This document shows positions 1 to 8,341 of a stretch of 64,000 bases of DNA, piece by piece. The position numbers and the translations under genes were made by a program. Below the pieces are notes generated by a model. The model did not search any database. It was not told where the DNA came from and worked only from the letters and a program-made list of their open reading frames with translations. Source of the DNA: Oscheius dolichura. Its lineage: Eukaryota > Nematoda > Chromadorea > Rhabditida > Rhabditidae. Positions within the stretch are counted from its first letter, which is position 1. Every line of letters begins with the position of its first letter. The DNA is taken from assembly GCA_932521035.1 (NCBI GenBank), contig OW051493.1:1426001-1490000 (forward strand), given 5' to 3'.

Positions 1-1920
1 GATTGGTCAAAGCCTGGGATCTCGACCAAACCAATGGAAGGGAGTAGACCCCAGCGCACAGCCTCCGCCAACACAAAACGGGGGCGTCGGCCGGCCGCCG
101 GCCGGCCAAGGCGCCCCTTCCACAAGGGCGTCTTCCATAAAAACTGGGCAAATCTAGTCACCTTTTTATAATAATATGCGTTATGTAACCGAACTTTTTT
201 TTGAGCTGAAGAATTGAGAGTAGACTCATTCGAACCGATAATTTTTGCTGTGCACGACTGCGCTTTCAGAATTTTTTGAAAATGAGGGAGTGAGGAGGAA
301 GAGGGCTTTTAAATTTCATTTTATTCAGCCCTTTTTTTTGAGCTATCGCGATGAGAGTAGACTCATTCGATGGCGCTTCTCGGCGTATTGGCGGTTTATT
401 TTTTGCTAAGCTCTGGCGCGTAACAGTGACGAATCGACAGAACTTTACCAAAGTTAAGCCCTTTTTCTATAGCCAGCCGGGTTTGGTCAGCCAATGGTCA
501 AAATGGTCTGGGATTTGGCAAAGCCAGATATTTCGACCAAAACCAGCGGCACGGGGAGATTCTAACGCGGAGCCTAGACCCACGCCTACAACCCCCGCGT
601 CGGCGGCCGCCGGCCGCCGTAGGCGCGGGGTGAGACTGGAACGCGATCCTAGGCTCTTGCCCGCGAGCATAACTGGGTCAACCTATATGCGTTATGTAAT
701 CCGCAACTTTTTTTGAGTTGGAGAGTTGAGAGTAGGCTCATTCGAACCGATAATTTTTGCTGCGTACGACTGCACTTTTAGATTATTTTGAAAGTGAGGT
801 AGTGAAGAGGAAGCGAGCTTTTAAATTTTCAAAATTGACACACGTTTTTTTGAGCTAGCACGATGAGAGTAGGCTCATTCGACGACGCTTCTCGGCGTAT
901 TGGCGGTTTATTTTTTGCTAAGCTCTGGCGCGTAACAGTGACGAATCGACAGCACTTTACCAAAGTTAAGCCCTTTTTCCATAGGCAGCCGGGTATGGTC
1001 AACCAATGGTTAAAATGGTCTGGGATTGGTCAAAGCCGAGGATCTTGACCAAACCAATGGAACGGAGTAGACCCCAGCGCGGAGCCTAGACTCACGCCTA
1101 CAACCCCCGCGTCGGCGGCCGCCGGCCGCCGTAGGCGCGGGGTGAGACTGGAACGCGAGCCTAGGCTCTTGCTCGCGAGCATAACTGGGTCAACCTAACC
1201 TTTTTCTATAGCCAGCCGGGTTCGGTCAGCCGGCGGTCAGAATGGCCAAGCCTTTTCTTTTGTCAAAGCCGGGGATTTCGACCAAACCAATGGAACGGAG
1301 TAGACCCCGGCGCGGAGCCTCCGCCAACGCGAATCGGGGGCGTCGGCCGGCCGGCGGCCGGCCAAGGCGCCCCTTCCACAAGGGCGTCTTCCATAAAAAC
1401 TGGGCACTTGGTTATAAAAATATGAGTTATGTGACCGAACGTTTTTTTTAGTTGAGAAATTGAGAGTAGGCTCATTCGAACCAATAATTTTTGCTCGCCA
1501 TCGTTTGCTATCTTTAAAAAAATGGGAGTGAAGGCGTGAGGAGGAATGGAGCCTCAAAGTTTAGAAAAATGGCACAACGTTTTTTGAGCTAGCGAGATGA
1601 GACTGGGGTCATTCGATGACACTTGTCGCCGTCTCCCAGCTGAATCTTTTTTTGAATTCTCTAAGTGCCACAATGACGAATCGACAGCACTTTACCAAAG
1701 TTAAGCCCTTTTTCTATAGCCAGCCGGGTTTGGTCAGCCTATGGTTAAAATGGTCTGGGATTGGTCAAAGCCGGGGATATCGACCAAAACCAACGGAACG
1801 GGGGAGACTGTAACGCGGAGCCTCCGCCAACACAAAACGGGGGCGTCGGCCGGCCGGCCAAGACGCCCCTTCCATAAGGGCGTCTTCCATAAAAACTGGG
1901 CAAATCTAGTCAAGGATTTA
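1..1920. repeat. Degenerate tandem array with GC-rich palindromic blocks
   Basis: At least three diverged units of roughly 500-700 bp follow each other in the same orientation. Recurring landmarks are GAGAGTAGRCTCATTCGA (near 225, 355, 733, 868 and 1467), AAAGTTAAGCCCTTTTTC (near 451, 964 and 1699) and CCATAAAAACTGGGCA (near 137, 1392 and 1887). Each unit contains a GC-rich block such as GGCGGCCGCCGGCCGCC (near 602 and 1115) flanked by inverted GCCTAC/GTAGGC segments, so it can fold into a hairpin. Open frames here carry no recognisable domain and are by-products of the repeats. A shorter inverted copy lies at 23030-23220. The family is not identified. Confidence 0.8.
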
Positions 1921-2182
1921 TTAATTGAAAGTATAGTCTGTAAGAAAGGGAAACTTCTCATATTTGACAATACTTTCAAAGGAGCTTCTATGGAAGTACA
2001 TATTGTATTTCAGTAAGGGGGCGGATATGATTACAATTGTCAATTTCTCTTCGAATGCTTTCTTTATCCCGATCATTTTCAGCCGATTGAAGCTACCATC
2101 TCCTCCAAATGGGAAACTTAGGTTCCAGCACGAAACATTCAGGTGGTATGACTTGTTTTTGTTTTAGTTAGTTCATTTCCAG

Positions 2183-2910
2183 GCGTACCACCTCATTCTT
2201 TGGATAAATCCAAAAGATTGGCTGAGCCGGATGACGGAGGTATAGTTGCTGTGAAATATACTCCTGATGGTGAGGCTAAACAGACGGTAGGTGAAAATTT
2301 GAGGGTTACAAAAGAAGAGGGGCTCCGCTTTTTTTAGATTTTGGTCGTGGGACCAGGCGGTGTTAACAAGATGACAATATGGAATCGGAAGACAACCACC
2401 TGGACTGTTTCACGAATGGAACTTCCTCGCCTACCTGTTGGTGTTGTTTATCTCGATGATGAACTCTATCTAATCAACTGGGACAAGCCATTATCCAAGT
2501 TGGACAAAAATATGGAATTGAAACAACTGGCTGATATGAATGAGAAACGAGGATATATTAATAATAGTTGCTTGGAATGGAATGGATACATTTGGGTGTT
2601 TGGAGGAAATAATTTGAAAAGTGTGGAACGATATGATCCGAAGGAGGACAAGTGGGCACTGGTGCCGTAAGTTATCTTTATAAAGGGAGCCTATAACCTT
2701 TTGATTATCTTTGCCTAATAAGCTATTTTAGAGACATGAAATATGTCAGATCTCGTGCAGCTGCACCCGTCTGTAATGGGAAAATATATATTTGTGGAGG
2801 AATAGGAGATGATAATGTCGATTTGAAAAGTGTGGAATGTTTCGATCCTGAGAGTGAAGTGTGGACTGAACTGACGGATATGCCAACACCTCGAGATGAC
2901 CATTCAGCAG
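2183..2910 (+). pseudogene. Kelch-repeat protein gene, 3' end missing
   Basis: Three exons join in phase: 2183-2286, 2338-2666 and 2732 to about 2907. They encode kelch blades with the typical GG...Y.P....W pattern: YIWVFGGNN followed by VERYDPKEDKWALVP, then KIYICGG followed by VECFDPESEVWTELTDMP. Kelch blades form beta-propellers that bind protein partners, often as substrate adaptors of CUL3 ubiquitin ligases; no BTB or BACK domain is visible upstream. The third blade stops at DDHSA, exactly where sequence matching a Helitron protein begins on the other strand. A stop follows at 2921. No 5' exon with a start codon could be joined in phase. I read it as a gene truncated by transposon insertion or rearrangement. 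Confidence 0.7.
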
Positions 2911-3260
2911 GTCCAGTCTCATAGCAGATGGCTCCATGAGACTTGAAGACGAAAGGACCTCGGCCAGGTGGAGCCTTCAGCTTTACGTTTATCGAAGCAA
3001 CGGCCAGAGCTGTGTTGAACAGTCGGCTGTTTTCCAGGAAGTTTCTGGAGCGTGGATGATAGCCGGTGAAGAGGTCCGAGAGCAACTGCGGATAGAACTG
3101 GAAGAGGTCCACGAGGAAATTCTCCGGCAAAGAATTTGGCACCACAATGTGAACAATCCTGGTTCAGCGAGCCCAGATAGTGGGGAACTGGAGGTGGCTG
3201 ACCGTTGAGACCGACGTATGTAGTTCCAGATCGCCGTTGAATTCGTCGACTGGCATTTAT
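2903..3260 (-). mobile_element. Fragment of a Helitron Rep/helicase protein (Helitron-like N region)
   Basis: Read on the minus strand, 3240-3145 gives CSHCGAKFFAGE, the cysteine motif that precedes the Helitron N-terminal domain. In another frame, 3145-2905 gives FNTALAVASINVKLKAPPGR and GPFVFKSHGAICYETGP, matching the usual N.A.AFAS...GRGP..FRI.G..Y...G pattern. The two parts lie in different frames, so the fragment is broken by at least one frameshift. The Rep tyrosines and the helicase region are absent. Helitrons are rolling-circle transposons known to capture gene fragments. The fragment abuts the truncated kelch gene. Confidence 0.7.
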
Positions 3261-3371
3261 TTCAGCTCTTTGTTGAGCACTTTGACTAAATAATAGATAC
3301 AGTTCAGTCTAGGATTCAAATGCGGGTCTCGCAGCGAAACATATTTAATAACAAAACAAAAACACTAAATA

Positions 3372-3647
3372 AACAAAACAAGATCTTGCTCGAAGGAGGA
3401 ATTGAACCCTTGACATCTGAATGGGGGTCCCACCACGAACGGGTCCCCCAGCGACAAATACTTCAGGAACACATGGGAAGTATCGAGGACCTCAAAACAA
3501 AAAAAGCAAAACGGTTTGACGCGGGCGGGGTTCGAACCTGCGACCTCTCCGACCGCGCGCCCGGCCTCTTAGCCACTGTGCTATCAAAATCTCGACATGT
3601 CAACGCACCGCTACACAAACGGACACCATAGCGCTTTAAATAATAGG
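3372..3647 (-). mobile_element. tRNA-derived SINE-like element, copy 1
   Basis: The reverse complement begins with about 50 bp of leader, followed by a tRNA-like head with A box TGGCTAAGAGG and B box GGTTCGAACC (about 3600-3520). A body with GAGGTCCT..GATACTTCCCA..GTGTTCCTGAAG follows. It matches 5231-5501 along its whole length in the opposite orientation, and 48996-49130 over the body only. The long variable arm of the head suggests descent from a Ser- or Leu-type tRNA. It is not a functional tRNA because no acceptor stem pairs cleanly. Confidence 0.8.
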
Positions 3648-3659
3648 GATTCTTTACTC

Positions 3660-4363
3660 CCTTCCGTAAGTTTTTATTTGTTTTTTTTCCGAGATTTCTT
3701 TATTTTTAGATGGTAATCATCCGAAGAGACGGGCTAGCTTGTTGTATGTTCCAATAACTCCATAAAAAGAATGCTATAAGGAGACTGTACATTAGAGAGA
3801 ACAAATCCTGGATTGACTGAAGTTCTTTCACCGAAATGTATGAAATTACCGTCAAAAAGCGGGTATATTGAATTTGGAAGTCAATATATGAAAGTGTAAG
3901 CCCGTTATTTGATGTTTTTTCAAGTTTCCTAAACATTCCTCTATAAAAATAAGTAAAATCCTCAAAAAGAGCAAAATAAAGAGATAAATCTGGAATTTTT
4001 AACTTTTCTGAGAAGTATTGATTGTAATTTCGCCCCGTGGCATTCGGTAACGAGCGTGCTTTCAAAATGCTCTGAATCATCAACTTTAGTTATATTTTCG
4101 AGTAAATAAACATAAAAATTACAGGAACCCGTTCTCCTAGGCCTCGAAAGGAAATGAATGCACTTATCCTCGAGCAACGTCGCCAACTCTCGGCTAGAAT
4201 GAGCTTCTATAGCCAGGTAAGCAGTGAAAATAGGAATGTGTTTGGTTTTTCCACTCGTACAGTCTCGGCAGTTGAATATTTGGTCTATATTTCTTTTCCA
4301 AAGGATCTTATGGCAAATTGGGACCAAATTTTTGCGAATTTTCTTGTTTACTTCATTATTCAA
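3660..4363 (-). other. Open minus-strand stretch without recognisable product
   Basis: Two overlapping open frames, 4363-3962 and 4083-3706, give protein-like but unrecognised translations such as CRDCTSGKTKHIPIF and IPDLSLYFALFEDFTYFYRG. They could be a decayed transposon ORF or chance. The upper part overlaps an exon of a plus-strand gene with better splice support. I could not define a start, a domain or a splice that joins the two frames. Confidence 0.2.
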
Positions 4364-4671
4364 CGTTGTTAGACCTTTATTTTCAAATTTTTAGACTATA
4401 GAGAGGGATATAGAGTCGCAAACTCGTACCAACGACTTTAGATTCCTACAAAACTCAAATTCAAAGTTCCAGAGCATGCTCAGAGGTGCGACTCCTCCAC
4501 CACCACCGAGGCCATACCATTTGGCCTATATTGAGCAGGTAATTATTGTTAATTTTATTCTATTTCGATTTCTATCCATTTCAGGAGGATCAGGTGGTTC
4601 CCAACCTGGAAGCGGCCAATAATAACAATACTGGCTCTCAGGATGCAGTCGTTCCCGAGGTCAACACCTAA
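4125..4671 (+). CDS. 3' exons of a small proline-rich protein gene (5' end not found)
   Basis: Three exons with consensus splice sites join in phase: 4125-4216, 4395-4538 and 4585-4671, ending in TAA. The product is hydrophilic. A basic, Gln/Arg-rich stretch (RKEMNALILEQRRQLSARM) is followed by a PPPPPRP motif of the type bound by SH3 or WW domains, and then a short acidic, Asn-rich tail (NNNNTGSQD). AATAAA at 4743 is a plausible poly(A) signal. The first exon starts with two bases of a split codon, so at least one upstream exon is missing. It may have been lost to the repeats at 2.9-3.7 kb. I do not recognise the family. Confidence 0.45.
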
Positions 4672-5097
4672 ACGAGTTTTTCATCTTCGTCATCGTACCT
4701 ATCTGTGATCACCTTGTTCGCGGGTTCTTACCATGATTCAAAAATAAAATTCTCTTCTATACGATAGCGGCGATCTCTCTATTCTGCGCTATCTAACTTT
4801 TCAGCTGTTTCAACCCTATCCCCGTCTGGCCCCTCTGGCAGATTGAAGCAGGGAAGACAAGGTAATCTTTAGCATCTATTTTCTTTTTTTTTTCATTTCA
4901 CAAGGGAAGGATACTTACTCGGCATCACTTTTTCAAACTTTTTTGATGCCAACTTGTAAAGAATTTTATGGCGATCAAGACATATTTTCGAGATTTTGCT
5001 CTAATGCCCCCATTGTGGAGGAAAATGCAAAATAAGATTACGTTGGAAAAGAATTTTGGATTTGTCTATTTTCCATTCTCTGTCTAGAAATGTGAAG
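4672..5097. other. Intergenic, nothing recognised
   Basis: Apart from the AATAAA at 4743, AT-rich sequence with no supported exon, RNA gene or repeat. Confidence 0.5.
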
Positions 5098-5172
5098 CGG
5101 TGGTTGAGTGGATAGTGCACTCGCCCACTAAACCTTTGGCTTTTTTCAACTTGGGTTCAATTTTTCCAAGGG
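5098..5172 (+). repeat. tRNA-like head of another SINE-type element
   Basis: TGGTTGAGTGGATAG fits the internal A box and GGGTTCAATTTTTCC is a decayed B box 45 bp further on. The intervening anticodon-arm region does not fold convincingly, so this is a tRNA-derived repeat or tRNA pseudogene and not a working gene. It differs in sequence from the element starting at 5231. Confidence 0.5.
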
Positions 5173-5230
5173 ACCAAGTCATTTTTGTAATTTTTTGGGG
5201 GTGATTGAATCAGTTTTCGACTCTTGTCCT

Positions 5231-5501
5231 ATATATTAAAGCGCTAGCGTGTCCGTTTGTGAAGCGGTGACATGTCGAGATTTTGATAGCGCAGTGGCTA
5301 AGAGGCCGGGCGCGCGGTCGGAGAGCTCGCGGGTTCGAACCCAGCCGCGGTCAAACCTTTTTGCTTTTTTGTTTTGAGGTCCTAGATACTTCCCAAGTGT
5401 TCCTGAAGTATTTTTCGCTGCGGGACCCGTTCGTGGTGGGACCCCAACCCACAGGGCGACGGTTCGGTTCCTCCTTCGACCAATATCTTTTGTTTTGTCT
5501 A
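5231..5501 (+). mobile_element. tRNA-derived SINE-like element, copy 2 (best preserved)
   Basis: The head at 5286-5351 has A box TGGCTAAGAGG and a perfect B box GGGTTCGAACC, the internal RNA polymerase III promoter. The body GAGGTCCTAGATACTTCCC to GGTTCGGTTCCTCCTTCG matches copy 1 and the partial copy near 49 kb. Copies 1 and 2 face each other about 1.6 kb apart and bracket the small gene at 4.1-4.7 kb. Confidence 0.8.
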
Positions 5502-5510
5502 TGAACAGGT

Positions 5511-5930
5511 GAGAATTGAAAGAGAGAGAGACGAACCACAGCTCCCCTTCCAGGTGGTACCATATGAGAGGAGACGCGGGTAAATGGAGCGGCAGAGGAG
5601 CGAAGGTCACAGGGAATAATGTAGAGGGACTGGATGCCAATAGTAGAGCAGCAGTGGGATTTGGGGGAAATGATCGGGGAGAGGAAGCGAAAGGGGGACA
5701 GAGGGAAACGCGTAGGATAGTTCTGGGGAAGAGAGGGGCGCGGAAGAAGGGAGTAGAAGGGGACTGGGAAACCGGGCAAGGAACTGTGAGAGAGAAGGGA
5801 CCGAACGGGGAGCAGGAGAAGAGCAAAAGGGACTGCTCGGGTGAAGCTGGGAAGATGACGCGCGCAAGGGACGGCGGAAGGGACTGACTGGATGGGGGAG
5901 AGGGGGAAGGGCGTATTTTTAGAGTTTGCT
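5511..5930 (+). repeat. Purine-rich tail associated with the SINE-like element
   Basis: About 400 bp are strongly G/A-biased on the plus strand (for example GAGCAGGAGAAGAGCAAAAG). A shorter but similar purine-rich stretch with shared words (GGGACCGAACGGGGAG / GGGGCCGAATGGGAAT, GCGGAAGGGACTG) follows the related element at 49140-49260. This suggests the tail belongs to the element. Both strands have open frames here only because of the biased composition. Confidence 0.45.
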
Positions 5931-6410
5931 ATTCATAAGGTCTTCGTTCTTGAGCCTAGAAAACCTAATGGACTGCTGTATCCCAGAAGCACGAAGACCA
6001 GCAAAATTAAAACCAACGACTGAGCTTTGAGTGCCGAAATTTCAACATTTCGCGAGCTGTTACATTTTATAACAAAAAAACAACACATCTATACATTCTA
6101 GAATCACATGGAGCATTATGAGGAGACATGAAAACGTTTTTTTTTACAATTTTCATTGCTAGAACCGCATCTGATAAAGAATCTGAAATGGAACAATACA
6201 CTATTTCCAGAACATTCTGATTTTTTTCTGTTTTACTGGCTGTAGGAAAGAGAAGAACGATCCTCTACAGTTCTTTTTGCATTGCAAGAACGGCCCGGCG
6301 CCGGCCAAAAAATGGGTCCTCACCAACGGTAAAAACCATTTCGAATCGCGGCCTTGTTTTTCCTCTTCTCCTCTTCTTTTTTCCTTTAAAATCTCCTCTA
6401 ATAACCCGTT
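5931..6410. other. Nothing recognised
   Basis: AT-rich sequence with no exon, RNA or repeat that I can support. Confidence 0.4.
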
Positions 6411-6413
6411 TTC

Positions 6414-6939
6414 AGTGTCCTAAATCCACTCAATTTTTGGAATCGAAGATAACAGCGAGAAAAAGATTAGCAAAAGCGAAAATGGTAAGTTTTTTGAATT
6501 ATTCCCATGACTGGAAGAGCAAAATCCGCGCTGAAGAGGCACATCCGACGGGAAGCTCACTGTGAGTTTATTTTCTTTGAATTGCCCCTCACAAAATATC
6601 TTCAGAAGCCACGGAGCATACACTATCAGAAGCTTCACTGGAGGAGATATACAACTTTGCTCAACATTTCAAAATGAAGCCGGTGATGACTTGGGTCAAG
6701 ACTCTCTTGACGTCTGCAACTGCTTACTACAAAGATTTCACTTTGGAATTCGAAATCTTCGCTGAAGAGCATCCAACCCACCAGGATGTACTTTTAAACG
6801 GTCCTATTACTCTTTTTTCTTATACTGACTATAATTTTAGATGTGGTGTACTACACTGTTCAAGAGGCACTCTTCCAATCGGGTATCAGTTGAACAGGCA
6901 ACTGCACTATCTTTGCTGGAGAAAGAAGTACCCAATTAA
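6414..6939 (+). CDS. Unidentified exons, possibly the 3' end of a gene
   Basis: A candidate exon at about 6418-6485 (CPKSTQFLESKITARKRLAK, donor GTAAGT) is followed by two exons that join cleanly: 6606-6787, starting with two bases of a split codon, and 6841-6939, ending in TAA. The last two give about 92 residues: an alpha-helical stretch (SEASLEEIYNFAQHFKMKPV, YYKDFTLEFEIFAEEHPTHQ), then SVEQATALSLLEKEVPN. The connection between the first exon and the second is out of phase in every splice combination I tried, so either an exon is missed or the gene is broken. The family is not recognised. Confidence 0.3.
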
Positions 6940-7084
6940 TGGAACAGAAGTTATGGTATGATTTAATTTCTCCTTTCCATGATTGCCGCTGTTTCAGCAT
7001 CAAATTGTCAGGGGCACTGTCATTCGACTGGCTGGAATATACAACTGAAGTAGTTCTTATGGAGGTATTTTTTCTTCACATTTG

Positions 7085-7305
7085 CATACAAGGGCAAACA
7101 CTCGGGAGCGCCGCGTTACGTAACATATCATCTGTCAAAGTTTGTGGGGCTACAGATTCTATTGTCGGGGTGGTTGAGAACTGACTGGGGTGATTAGAAT
7201 CGTCTTGACGTGCTCTCCAACTAGGTCTTTGAATTTTTGAAATCGACCAAGAAATCACCGAGATACGGACGCAAACACCCGACACTCCCGTCTTAAATGT
7301 ACAGT
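7085..7305 (+). repeat. Dispersed repeat, copy 1 of 2
   Basis: GGGCAAACACTCGGGAGCGC through CAACCGACACTCCC-like sequence matches the reverse complement of 32485-32695 along about 210 bp. Shared words include GCCGCGTTACGTAACATA, CTCTCCAAYTAGGTCTTTGA and ACCGAGATACGGAC. No terminal inverted repeat was found and no coding capacity is evident. Confidence 0.75.
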
Positions 7306-7735
7306 ACAAGAGTTTTTTGAAGTTTATCTTGTTCAGGATTTTTTTCTGATCAAAGTTATCTATTTTAAAAATTATAAAAATGTCAAATTCGCGAGAAAAA
7401 TGCATGCAAATTTTCACTTTTGTATTGCGAATTTCGTCCGACGCGCGTCCAGATGACAGGCAACGGAGTCGCGCTGTTTACAGGTATTGAACAGTGTTTT
7501 TTGTATTTTTCTCAGTATTCCACTATTTTTATATGAAATTAAATTGAGCGTTTTGATCAGCAAAATTAGCTTTACAAAATAAGATCAATCACAACAAAAT
7601 TCATGATAATTTCGAAAACTTGGGGTACTGCAGCAAAAACTCTTGTACTGTTCCTTTAAAACGTGCGCGCCCAAAATTCAACGTTTTGCCCTTGTATACA
7701 GTAGTCCTATTTTCTGAACAAGAAGTCCTTTCAGC

Positions 7736-7930
7736 CGGTCGGATTTAGCTTGGAGAAGGTGGTTATGGTCGAAATTCAACAGGTTAGCCGCTTCTTTTTC
7801 GTTTTGAATTCGCTCGTTTTAGACCCTCTACGTTTTCGAATTTCTCCATGGAATCAAATTGTCCACACGGACATTAAGCCGGAAAACATCATGGTCCAAC
7901 TTCTCAAGAAGAATTATTATAAGTAACAGT
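7736..7930 (+). pseudogene. Fragment of a protein kinase (CLK/LAMMER-like catalytic loop), frameshifted
   Basis: Near 7826-7852 one frame reads TLYVFEFLHGIKL, and the next frame continues VHTDIKPENIMVQLLKKNYY and then TAA. HTDIKPEN is the catalytic loop (HRD-type Asp plus Lys and Asn); an HTD in place of HRD is typical of the CLK/Doa/LAMMER kinases. The two halves join only if one base is missing between KL and VH. The stop follows about 15 residues after the loop, before any DFG motif. An upstream piece (FSLEKVVMVEIQQ, 7745-7783) may be another exon. The gene is a broken remnant. Confidence 0.6.
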
Positions 7931-8341
7931 AAGTGAGATTCCCCCGGGGAAAATGACAACAATCCTTGCAGGCCTACATTGTCAGGAGGTAGCCGTCTTC
8001 TGCAAAGATGAGAAAGAAGAAAAAAGAGCAACACTTCTAATTCATATGGTAAGAATTTCTTCCAGGCTAATAGAGTAAAACATATTTCGGGTCAAGGGAG
8101 AGTCTACTTGAGTACTATTGGCAAATACCCTACACAGGACATCTACAGCATGATAGATCCTCTTGACAGTTTTCAAATTAAAATAAAGATTTTACTCCTA
8201 CGCTGAGTTTTCCGAGACTCCAGTACTCTTGATAACACTCAAAAAGATTATAAAAGCGATGTTTTACAATCCTGACTGTTTCCGGCGATAAGCGACTGTT
8301 TGAACACAATTTCTATCTCTCTCTCTCTAATCATACCGGCT

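Noticed and set aside
2936-3208. Plus-strand 90-codon open frame
   Set aside because: It is the antisense of the Helitron fragment, which has recognisable protein motifs.
5286-5351. Functional tRNA gene
   Set aside because: A and B boxes are good but the acceptor and anticodon stems do not pair, and two further copies carry the same extra body, so it is a SINE-type repeat.
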